Shown here: piece after piece, positions 52,315 through 64,000 of the stretch | How positions within the stretch are numbered: the first letter of the stretch is position 1 | How the letters are laid out: the number at the start of each line of letters is the position of its first letter | Assembly: GCF_040958095.1 (NCBI RefSeq) | Contig: NC_091195.1 | Coordinates: 23,582,817 to 23,646,816, forward strand | Origin: Procambarus clarkii | Taxonomy: Eukaryota; Arthropoda; Malacostraca; Decapoda; Cambaridae | Length of the DNA stretch: 64,000 bases | Reading direction: 5' to 3' | Notes under the pieces: model-generated | Database searches by the model: none | What the model was told of the DNA's origin: nothing | What the model saw: the letters and a program-made list of their open reading frames with translations, nothing else | Made by a program: the position numbers and the translations under genes

Positions 52315-53623
52315 TGTAACGGGGGGTGGTGGAAATAACTCTATCTTGTCCATTATTCCAACCCCCAGTTAACTAACGAGGCCGGGGAAAACAGCTCTCT
52401 CTAGTCCGTTATCCCGTCCCCAGTTAGCTAACTATTCTAGAGCACTCCCAGAGTTCCTAAGGCAACCTCTCTCGTTCAACACCTTGTAACCTAGGTATTT
52501 GACTACCTAGGTGCTAAGACTACAAGGCGCAGTAACTTGATCAGCTACCCGAAACCCTAGAGAGAACTCTAGAACACATTTTACTGCCACAAACGTATAA
52601 GAGACACGAAAGGAAAGAGATGAATAATGAGGTAATTAGTGAGGGTTTGGGGTGAGAGAGGTAGAGAGGTGGGAGGAGCGAGGAGGGTCATTAGTTGAAA
52701 GGGAGAGTTCCAAGAGGGGTGGAGGGAGAGGAGTAGATAGGTAGAAGTAGAAGAGTAGATAGTAGAAGAAGAAAAGTAGATAGTAGAAGACGAAATGCTG
52801 CCACCATCCATTCTAGACCATTACATGCAAGACAAGGAATGGAACTTGTCTGTATCAAAATATTCTTAAAAGATGTTATTACCATGTATCAACTCCAAAC
52901 ATGTATTCATTAATATCATGAACCAGTAACCACAGAGGCTTTCTCACCTCAACTCAAAAACTCTAGGGAACCAAGTTAAAGGCAATTTAAATAATAAATT
53001 CAATTATATTTCACATGATAACTATCATAATTTAAGCAATTCAAATGTTCCAGTTTAATATGCAAAGTGAGTCATCATCCAAGAATTTGAGAACCCTACA
53101 ACTTGACTGCCCTTGATCATCACACAACATATGTAAACACGACCAAGTCACCTTAATGCTCAACTCACCAAGTGTCTGCCTATAGCTGGATTGAGAGGGG
53201 GGGTGTCTGTAGTTGACAGAGACTGTCCCGCCCTGCCGGCCGACAGCCTCCCTGCTAGGCCGTCTTCTCTCCTCTGCTGGCTGCTGTTCTTCTCTGTCTT
53301 GTTAATGTTCTCAAATCGATAGCTCTCCGAGTATAGATTGGGGAACCTAGTAACTAACTCCGCCCACAAGTAGATAGCCTCAGGCACTCTACCTAGCCAC
53401 TCCTTACACGTCGGCATGTTTGAAGGCTACCAGGCTCCAATTATAAGATTAGCAGAAGCAAGGTGGAATTCGCATGATCTGACCTCAGGTCACTTAAGGT
53501 CATTAACGCTTAGAGGTGTGAGTCTCAGGTCGACCAAACTGACGCCTTTTCAAATCCTTGTCTGTGACTCCTGAATCTCTATGTATTAAATAAAACTAAA
53601 CCAAACACTTTTACAGTGTTACA
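52315..53623 (-). repeat. 3' LTR of the inner element
   Basis: 1,309 bp. It contains a purine-rich block (about 52625-52790) whose minus strand gives short Ser/Thr-rich frames; the same frames recur in the other LTR. Confidence 0.9.
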
Positions 53624-54357
53624 TCTCCCCTTCTCCCTGAAATAAAGTTTTTGCAACACTGCTAAAGCAAGCTAGCTGTGTGCAACAACTTTATTAACGA
53701 AAAAAAATACATCCTAGCTAAACAAATATATATCATCCTACTCTAAAAATGAAATATGTAGACAGACGTCCATTGTCTCTGGCTGGGCGACGTCACTGCT
53801 TGGTCTTGTAGATAATCCTATACCACATTTCTTGAACACAACTGCCTCCGTCGCTTCTCCGTCGTTAATGCACAACAATCCTTGGTCAACCAGGAAGCCG
53901 TTACTACTTGTACTGCGCACAGGACCGTGGAATTCGGTTGTCCCAGCTGATCTGTAATTGGCCCTACGTCAGTCACCATGAGAGACGTATATTGGGGTTC
54001 TTCACAGCTATAGGGACTACAAGTTTCGAGACCTCCATATAGTTGCCACCGTAGAAATCCCATCCTACTTCTTTCCTGTTGCTCCAGCACGCCTCCTTCA
54101 GAGAGCCACTTCTGACAGCCACATCAAGTCTGCACGACATAGGAAGAATCACTCAACAGAGCAACATGCTTGCAGGAGGGGCGGCCAGTTAAGGCAAATG
54201 ATCCTGTCTTGCAATTACGCTCCATGCAAAGATGCTGACACCAGCAAGGGACACTAGGCATCGTGTCTCACTCAGCTTGTCTTATCTTCTTCTTCTTTCT
54301 TCTTTCTTCTCTTTTCTTTCTTTCTTCTCTCTTCCTCCTGCCATGGGTCTTTGACAA

Positions 54358-54575
54358 GCGACCTGGGGTCCATTGGGGTCCGTCCGTCCTGGGGTCCATC
54401 CTGGGTAGACCAATGTTGGTGGGACAGACTGGAGTCGTTGTTGTTCCTCTTCCATCTTTACTGGGTCGTCTGGGGTCGTCTGCAGAACGACCTGGGGTCC
54501 ACTGGGGGTCCGTCCCTCTTGGGGTCCACTGGGGTCCGTCCGTCCTGGGGTCCACTGGGTAGACCAATGTTGACC
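54358..54575. repeat. imperfect short tandem repeats (GGGGTCC-based)
   Basis: Blocks of CGACCTGGGGTCCATTGGGG and GTCCGTCCGTCCTGGGGTCC recur at 54360, 54488 and nearby, each linked to TGGGTAGACCAATGTTG. They look like a two-fold duplication of a region already rich in GGGGTCC. Confidence 0.7.
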
Positions 54576-55707
54576 GACCGAGAGGGGCTGCATCTTGGGG
54601 GTCCCCCGGGGTGGTGGTGGTGGTGGAGTCAATGACAATCCAGGTAGGGGCTGGTCGTCGAGGTGGTGATAAACGCCCGTGAGTATGGTACCAAGCAGCC
54701 GACTCTCTCTTCTGTATATGCGTCTCTCCTCTGGCTCCGACCTGGGAATGAACAGAAAGGCAACAATACCCGTGTTCCATCCTGTTGTGTGACCCTGTAG
54801 TTTGTATAGGGTTCACACAGTCCGATCATAACGCTCTCCTCCTGGCAACGACTACACACAAATTTTAATAATCCAATTAACACTGAATGAAATTGACTTG
54901 ATGGAACATAAAACAGTAACAGAGTAAAGTTTAGAGAAGAGAGAATAAGGTCATTACTACTTTTAACTTGTCACCTAAACCAATCTCCACAATATATATC
55001 AAAACTAATAGACAAAACACTAGCCTAACTTAACTGTACCGTTCCTAATCTTACGTACTTAAATAGCCATTACTCCCACCCTTAACCTACAGCCACCTAC
55101 GTGACCCAGAGTGTTTCCCTCGCTTCTCCGCGGGTCAACAACTCCAAACTTTTGCCACCCCTGTGACCAGACTATTATAACGTCGAGCGTCCCCAACGTG
55201 AAGTCTACTGACATACTAAGCCTCCCCCTAGCATGCTGTACAATACCAGTACACCTCGGGTTATTGTGTTCAAATGGAGTAAAACAGTCAATTGCAATAA
55301 TCTGAGCAGAACCACTACTTAAAACTACTTAAGAACTACACCTGCCACTCCCCAACTGACCTGGAGATCAGCGGAGGCTGGGGGTCCCCCTGGGACATGC
55401 GAGGTCACCTGTCACACTCAGTTGACCTGCACTACCACCAACCGCTAAGTTCCCAAATCGCCAAATCTTATCACTAACATAAATCACTACACATGCAAGT
55501 TCTGGAGAACATTCCCTGAACTACACATAACCCACAAACTCACTAAAACACCTCGCCAGAGAATCACTATCTCCTAACCTGAAAAAACTCGCTAACTCGC
55601 GAATATTAAACACCTGTCAAGATCTCCCTGATAGCGCCTGAGCGGCAAAAAGACACATGGGACTGAACAATGTTAAACTAACACCTGTTACATTAAACAT
55701 TGTTCAA

Positions 55708-55721
55708 CACCGCTGCCATCA
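55708..55721 (-). other. primer-binding site, tRNA-Leu-like
   Basis: The minus strand reads TGATGGCAGCGGTG one base inside the 5' LTR. It matches the complement of the 3' end of eukaryotic tRNA-Leu (AAG/TAG type, ending CACCGCTGCCACCA) at 13 of 14 positions. Confidence 0.65.
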
Positions 55722-55722
55722 T

Positions 55723-57021
55723 TGTAACAGGGGGTGGGGGAAATGGCTCTATCTTGTCCATTATTCCAGCCCCCACTTAACTAACGAGGCCGGGGGAAAC
55801 AGCTCTCTCTAGTCCGTTATCCCATCCCCAGTTAGCTAACTATTCTAGAGCACTCCCAGAGTTCCTAAGGCAACCTCTCTCGTTCAACACCTTGTAACCT
55901 AGGTATTTGACTACCTAGGTGCTAAGACTACAAGGCGCAGTAACTTGATCAGCTACCCGAAACCCTAGAGAGAACTCTTTAACACATTTCACTGCCACAA
56001 ACGTATAAGAGACACGAAAGGAAAGAGAAGACTAGTGAAGTAATTAGTGAGGGTTTGGGGTGAGAGAGGTAGAGAGGTGGGAGGAGCGAGGAGGGTCATT
56101 AGCTGAAAGGGAAAGTTCGGAGAGGGGTGGAGGGAGAGGAATAGATAGGTAGAAGTAGAAGAGTAGATAGTAGAAGTAGAAGAGTAGATAGTAGAAGACG
56201 AAATGCTGCCACCATCCATTCTAGACCATTACATACAAGACAAGGAATGGAACTTGTCTGTATCAAAATATTCTCAAAAGATGTTATTACCATGTATCAA
56301 CTCCAAACATGTACTCATTAATATCATGAACCAGTAACCACAGAGGCTTTCTCACCTCAACTCAGAAACTCTAGGGAACCAAGTTAAAGGCAATTTAAAT
56401 AATAAATTCAATTATATTTCACATGATAACTATCATAATTTAAGCAATTCAAATGTTCCAGTTTAATATGCAAAGTGAGTCATCATCCAAGAATTTGAGA
56501 ACTCTACAACTTGACTGCCCTTGATCATCACACAACATATGTAAACACGACCAAGTCACTTTAATGCTCAACTCACCAAGTGTCTGCCTATAGCTGGATT
56601 GAGAGGGGGGGGGTCTGTAGTTGACAGAGACTGTCCCGCCCTGCCGGCCGACAGCCTCCCAGCTAGGCCGTCTTCTCTCCTCTGCTGGCTGCTGTTCTTT
56701 TCTCTTTCTATGCTCTGCTCTCCGAGTATAGATTGGGGAACCTAGTAACTAACTCCGCCCACAAGTAGATAGCCTCAGGCGTTCTACCAAGCCACTCCTT
56801 AAACGTCGGCATGTTTGAAGGCTACCAGGCTCCAATTATAAGATTAGCAGAAGCAAGGTGAAATTTGCATGATCTGACCTCAGGTCACTTGAGGTCATTA
56901 ACGCTTAGAGGTGTGAGACTCAGGCCGACCAAACTGGCACCTTCTCAAATCCCTGTCTGTGACTCCTGAACTCTATGTATGTATTAAATACACCTAAACC
57001 AAACGCTTTTACAGTGTTACA
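55723..57021 (-). repeat. 5' LTR of the inner element
   Basis: 1,299 bp copy of 52315-53623 with the same TGTAAC/GTTACA ends, followed by the target duplication CCAC. Confidence 0.9.
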
Positions 57022-58158
57022 CCACCACCAGACCATAAACACAAAACACAATAACCGGGGTCTGGACCGATTATGCCATCAATCCCTTGGAGCTTGACCC
57101 CAGTTATTTGGACTAGGAGGGAAGAATCTACGTTAAGTGTGGGAAATTAAAGCAAACAAAGGGATAACTGAACTCCTAATCTTTGTGGGCTGGCGGCCCA
57201 ACTAAACTCAAACTCATGGAGACCACGTGCAAAGGACAATGATAAATACGAAAACATGAAATGGAAATAATAAAAATGCAAATTACTAACTAAATAATTT
57301 ATTCAAAATCTAGAACAAAATCTAAATCAAAGCACTCGCTATAGTTAACATTCCCTGACTTGGGCATGAGATGAACTAATTTCCTATACAAAACTATAGC
57401 AGACTCTACCTTTTACTGCGACCAGCTAGATGTTAGGCTGATCTCTTTAGGGAGAGGGTGAGAGTGGATCACCTTCCCGAGTCGTTGACCTGTCCACACT
57501 GATCCTCATCGCTCTGCTCAACACAGAAGCCCGAGGGGTATTCCTACGCCAGGTTTACCGAGATTACTAAGCAGGGTTTAAGTTGAACAACTAATCTCTG
57601 TTGCACTGAACAACCCAGATGGTTGAACTCTTTTAAACTGAAGGTAATTGCACAGGCATCTTAGAGAAAGGCTATTTTCAATTACAAAATAGCTATATGA
57701 CCTTTGAGAATTACTAAATGTGGAAGGTTTTGGTGACCTGTGACCCTCGGTCGCACAAATTGCTCCGCGACCGAGGCTAGTCCCGGCTAGTGACGTCACT
57801 GATGTTGACTTACTCATTATTCAGACAATTGAGGATACTCTTGATACTTTAACCAGGAATACTATTGAATACAATTTGAATGAAGACTTGAATTTCTCTA
57901 AATTACTGAATTCTGTAAAATAATTCATTTTACGTTGCTTAAGACAAAGGCGCCAGCCATTATGTGACCTAAACCGCTAATCCCAGGAGAGATGACCCTG
58001 TGCTTGGGTCAGGTCATACTACCGCCTGACTCCAAACTTTCCAAGCCCCCGTTAGTCTATGAGAAACCATACTGTTAATTCCTACAACAAACCTAGTTTG
58101 TTACACATGAATAAATTCGAAAATCTCTTTCAGAGTATGGGGCAAGGGAAGTGTGCAT

Positions 58159-60745
<2,587 letters not shown>

Positions 60746-61247
60746 ACCTTTTGTGAGGCATACACCAACGGTGGCCTTGTGTGAGACATACACCAACGGT
60801 CACCTTGTGTGAGACATACACCAACGGTCACCTTGTGTGAGACATACACCAACGGTCACCTTGTGTGAGACATACACCAACGGTGGCCTTGTGTGAGACA
60901 TACACCAACGGTCACCTTGTGTGAGACATACACCAACGGTCACCTTGTGTGAGACATACACCAACGGTCACCTTGTGTGAGACATACACCAACGGTCACC
61001 TTGTGTGAGACATACACCAACGGTCACCTTGTGTGAGACATACACCAACGGTCACCTTGTGTGAGACATACACCAACGGTCACCTTGTGTGAGACATACA
61101 CCAACGGTCACCTTGTGTGAGACAAACACAAACGGTCACCTTGTGTGAGACATACACCAACGGTCACCTTGTGTGAGACATACACCAACGGTGGCCTTGT
61201 GTGAGACATACACCAACGGTCACCTTGTGTGAGACATACACCAACGA
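60746..61247. repeat. 28-bp minisatellite (about 18 units)
   Basis: Unit CACCTTGTGTGAGACATACA plus CCAACGGT at exact 28-bp steps. Four units have GGCC for CACC and one has AAACACAAACG. The plus unit has TGA in one phase, so all plus frames close. Confidence 0.96.
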
Positions 61248-61449
61248 GGACACCGAGGGAAAGTGCCTCCTTCACTTTGACTGCAACACTGACAACGATA
61301 AACTCCCGATACTTAGAAGTAACTATGAAAATAATGAGGCGGCAAGTTCTGTGAATAAAGAAGAATCTATTGAAGAGATTGTTGAGGAAATACTCAGTGT
61401 GAATAGTGACGCAATAATTAAGGTACAGACTGACGGCCACAAGGCATAG
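61248..61449 (+). CDS. possible exon encoding an acidic peptide
   Basis: Right after the 28-bp array one frame encodes NEDTEGKCLLHFDCNTDNDK and then an acidic stretch with EESIEEIVEEIL, ending in TAG at 61447-61449. Composition and codon variety are protein-like and unlike the surrounding repeats. An ATTAAG/GTACAG sequence at 61422/61423 is a strong 5' splice-site match, so the exon may end there. No domain is recognised. The upstream side is minisatellite, so a start or acceptor cannot be identified. It could also be a relic of a transposon protein. Confidence 0.3.
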
Positions 61450-61535
61450 GAAGAGTTGCAGGAGGAACACAAGGTTTTGATATAGCAATTTGTAAATCTT
61501 AAACAAACATTATAAAATACACGTACAGGCTCCCC

Positions 61536-64000
61536 GCAGGTGCTCATGCAGGAGCTCATGAGAGGGATGCAGGTGCTCATGAGAGGGATGCAGGTGCTCA
61601 TGAGAAGGATGCAGGTGCTCATGAGAGGGATGCAGGTGCTCATGAGAGGGATGCAGGTGCTCATGAGAGTGATGCAGGTGCTCATGAGAGTGATGTAGGT
61701 GCTCATGAGAGGGATGCAGGTGCTCATGAGAGGGATGCAGGTGCTTATGAGAGTGATGATGGTGCTCATGTGACGGATGCAGGTGCTCATGTGAGGGATG
61801 CAGGTGCTCACGAGAGTGATGCAGGTGCTCATGTGAGGGATGCAGGTGCTCGTGAGAGGGATGCTGGTGCTCATGAGAGGGATGCTGGTGCTCATGAGAG
61901 GGATGCAGGTGCTCATGGGAGGGATGCAGGTGCTCATGAGAGTGATGCAGGCGCTCATGAGGATGATGCTAATGCTCATGAGAGGGATGCAGGTGCTCAT
62001 GAGAGGGATGCAGGTGCTCATGAGAGTGATGCTGGTGCTCATGAGAGTGATGCAGGTGCTCATGAGAGGAATGCAGGTGCTCATGAGAGGGATGCTGGTG
62101 CTCATGAGAGTGATGCAGGTGCTCATGAGAGGGATGCAGGTGCTCATGAGAGGGATGCAGGTGCTCATGAGAGTGATGCTGGTGCTCATGAGAGTGATGC
62201 AGGTGCTCATGAGAGGGATGCAGGTGCTCATTAGAGGAATGCAGGTGCTCATGAGAGGGATGCAGGTGCTCATGAGATGGATGCAGGTGTTCATGGGAGG
62301 GATGCAGGTGCTCATGAGAGGGATGCTGGTGCTCATGAGGATGATGCTGGTGCTCATGAGAGGGATGCTGGTGCTCATGAGAGTGATGCTGGTGCTCATG
62401 AGAGTGATGCAGGTGCTCATGAGAGTGATGCAGGTGCTCATGAGAGTGATGGTGGTGCTCATGAGAGGGATGCAGGTGCTCATGAGAGTGATGCTGGTGC
62501 TCATGAGAGTGATGCAGGTGCTCATGAGAGGAATGCAGGTGCTCATGAGAGGGATGCTGGTGCTCATGAGAGGGATGCAGGTGCTCATGAGAGGGATGCA
62601 GGTGCTCATGAGAGTGATGCTGGTGCTCATGAGAGTGATGCAGGTGCTCATGAGAGGAATGCAGGTGCTCATTAGAGGGATGCTGGTGCTCATGAGAGTG
62701 ATGCAGGTGCTCAAGAGAGGGATGCAGGTGCTCATGAGAGGGATGCAGGTGCTCATGAGAGTGATGCTGGTGCTCATGAGAGTGATGCAGGTGCTCATGA
62801 GAGGGATGCAGGTGCTCATGAGAGGGATGCAGGTGCTCATGAGAGGGATGCAGGTGCTCATGAGATGGATGCAGGTGTTTATGGGAGGGATGCAGGTGCT
62901 CATGAGAGGGATGCTGGTGCTCATGAGGATGATGCTGGTGCTCATGAGAGGGATGCTGGTGCTCATGAGAGTGATGCTGGTGCTCATGAGAGTGATGCAG
63001 GTGCTCATGAGAGGGATGCAGGTGCTCATGAGAGTGATGCTGGTGCTCATGAGAGGGATGCAGGTGCTCATGAGAGTGATGCTGGTGCTCATGAGAGTGA
63101 TGCAGGTGCTCATGAGAGGAATGCAGGTGCTCATGAGAGGGATGCTGGTGCTCATGAGAGTGATGCAGGTGCTCATGAGAGGGATGCAGGTGCTCATGAG
63201 AGTGATGCTGGTGCTCATGAGAGTGATGCAGGTGCTCATGAGAGGGATGCAGGTGCTCATGAGAGGGATGCAGGTGCTCATGAGAGGGATGCAGGTGCTC
63301 ATGAGATGGATGTAGGTGTTCATGGGAGGGATGCAGGTGCTCATGAGAGGGATGCTGGTGCTCATGAGGATGATGCTGGTGCTCATGAGAGGGATGCTGG
63401 TGCTCATGAGAGTGATGCTGGTGCTCATGTGAGTGATGCAGGTGCTCATGAGAGGGTTGCAGGTGCTCATGAGAGTTATGCTGGTGCTCATGAGAGGGAT
63501 GCAGGTGCTCATGAGAGGGATGCAGGTGCTCATGAGAGGGATGCAGGTGCTCATGAGAGGGATGCAGGTGCTCATGAGAGGGATGCAGGTGCTCATGAGA
63601 GGGATGCAGGTGCTCATGAGAGGGATGCAGGTGCTCATGAGAGGGATGCAGGTGCTCATGAGAGTGATGCAGGTGCTCATGAGAGGGATGCAGGTGTTCA
63701 TGAGAGGGAAGCAGGTGCTCATGAGAGGGATGCAGGTGCTCATGAGAGGGATGCAGGTGCTCATGAGAGGGATGCAGGTGCTCATGAGAGGGATGCAGGT
63801 GTTCATGAGAGGGATGCAGGTGCTCATGAGAGTGATGCAGGTGCTCATGAGAGTGATGCAGGTGCTCATGAGAATGATGCAGGTGCTCATGAGAGGGATG
63901 CAGGTGCTCATGAGAGGGATGCAGGTGCTCATGAGAGAGATGCAGGTGCTCATGAGAGGGATGCAGGTGCTCATGAGAGAGATGCAGGTGTTCATGAGAG
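61536..64000. repeat. 21-bp minisatellite (about 117 units, continues beyond window)
   Basis: Unit GATGCAGGTGCTCATGAGAGG, with A/T (GATGCA or GATGCT) and GG/GT variants and rarer CATGGG, CATGTG and GAGGAT units. The marker GAGATGG...GTTCATGGGAGG block recurs at 62274, 62862 and 63303, that is 588 bp (28 units) and 441 bp (21 units) apart, showing higher-order duplication. All frames are open because 21 is a multiple of three (plus: HERDAGA; minus: CIPLMST). Confidence 0.97.

Larger units (their letters stand above)
53624..55722 (-). other. non-coding interior of the inner LTR element
   Basis: No Gag, protease, reverse transcriptase or integrase motif is seen. Minus-strand frames of 60-182 codons (53738-53920, 53818-54090, 54268-54816, 54629-54883) show no recognised domain; the longest ends in a Lys/Arg/Glu-rich tail. 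One of them could be a small element-specific protein, but codon evidence is absent. Large interiors without genes are typical of LARD-like derivatives mobilised by a relative. Confidence 0.6.
52315..57021 (-). mobile_element. non-autonomous LTR retrotransposon with 1.3-kb LTRs
   Basis: Direct repeats 52315-53623 and 55723-57021 start TGTAAC and end GTTACA. They are flanked by the direct duplication CCAC (52311-52314 and 57022-57025). A purine tract (minus: CAGGGAGAAGGGGAGA) abuts the left LTR, and a tRNA-Leu-like primer site abuts the right LTR, so the element points to lower coordinates. The 2.1-kb interior carries no gag or pol. The LTRs are highly similar with scattered substitutions and indels (for example a missing 20-30 bp around 56705 relative to 53300), so the insertion is moderately recent. 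It lies inside the candidate solo LTR. Confidence 0.9.
52081..58105. mobile_element. candidate solo LTR, split by a nested LTR element
   Basis: The outer sequence starts TGTAACACGG (52081) and ends TTTGTTACA (58105). Removing the inner element and one copy of its target duplication leaves 1,314 bp, nearly the same length as the inner LTRs (about 1.3 kb) but of different sequence. Flanks are CGTG (52077-52080) and CATG (58106-58109), so a 4-bp duplication is possible only with one mismatch. A long G run lies at about 52089-52112. The right part (57026-58105) contains no gene; its short minus frame at 57578-57817 shows no domain. Confidence 0.5.

Noticed and set aside
61323..63995. 890-codon minus frame with a CIPLMST repeat
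   Set aside because: 21-bp unit translation. It resembles a repeat protein, but the opposite strand and all other phases are equally open and higher-order duplication explains it.

Overview
This is eukaryotic, repeat-dominated DNA, most likely from a decapod crustacean (crayfish-like). That call is inference. It rests on dispersed modules I associate with decapod genomes: the non-LTR 3' end finishing GGGTGCATAATAAA at about 3.04-3.18 kb and again near 4.1 kb, the element at 34.88-35.08 kb, and the reversed LINE/SINE tail with an ATA microsatellite at 41.86-42.0 kb. It also fits the very high minisatellite load. No complete host gene is supported; two short exon-like pieces (32.61-32.76 and 61.25-61.45 kb) are the only weak host candidates. 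Tandem repeats fill roughly 44% of the window. Most very long open frames are artefacts of repeat units that lack stop codons.

Layout, left to right. 1-3.2 kb: a CATA microsatellite, then the 3' part of a non-LTR retrotransposon whose 3' UTR was split by a small non-autonomous LTR element (tRNA-Trp-type primer site, 4-bp target duplication). 3.2-5.4 kb: a decayed satellite with units of about 190 bp, interrupted by further copies of the same non-LTR 3' module. 5.4-6.0 kb: a 30-bp minisatellite, followed by a 500-bp assembly gap (6,016-6,515). 6.5-19.7 kb: a huge 23-bp minisatellite with higher-order structure, split by a 1,373-bp TG...CA element. 19.75-32.4 kb: a pyrimidine-rich 24/21-bp minisatellite with a higher-order period of about 2.1-2.4 kb, split by a 5.8-kb BEL/Pao retrotransposon on the minus strand. 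This element keeps gag-protease but has lost reverse transcriptase, RNase H and integrase.

32.4-38.2 kb: successive arrays of 55-, 59-, 32-, 27-, 35- and 42-bp units around a retrotransposon RNase H fragment. 38.2-50.9 kb: two tandemly placed, same-strand Jockey-like non-LTR elements (zinc-knuckle ORF1, endonuclease/reverse transcriptase ORF2). Both are pseudogenised, and ORF1 of the first carries two nested insertions. 51.25-58.1 kb: a three-layer nest. A decayed CR1/L2-like reverse transcriptase on the minus strand abuts a candidate solo LTR, which itself contains an LTR retrotransposon with 1.3-kb LTRs and a non-coding interior. 58.16-60.54 kb: an almost perfect GT dinucleotide tract of 2.4 kb. 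60.7-64 kb: 28-bp and 21-bp minisatellites, the last running off the window.

The genes present do not form a pathway. They are selfish elements: gag/protease, zinc-knuckle nucleic-acid chaperones, AP-like endonucleases and reverse transcriptases, almost all broken. What stands out is architectural: repeated use of minisatellites as landing sites with readable target-site duplications, higher-order repeat turnover, and boundaries where arrays start inside transposon remnants.
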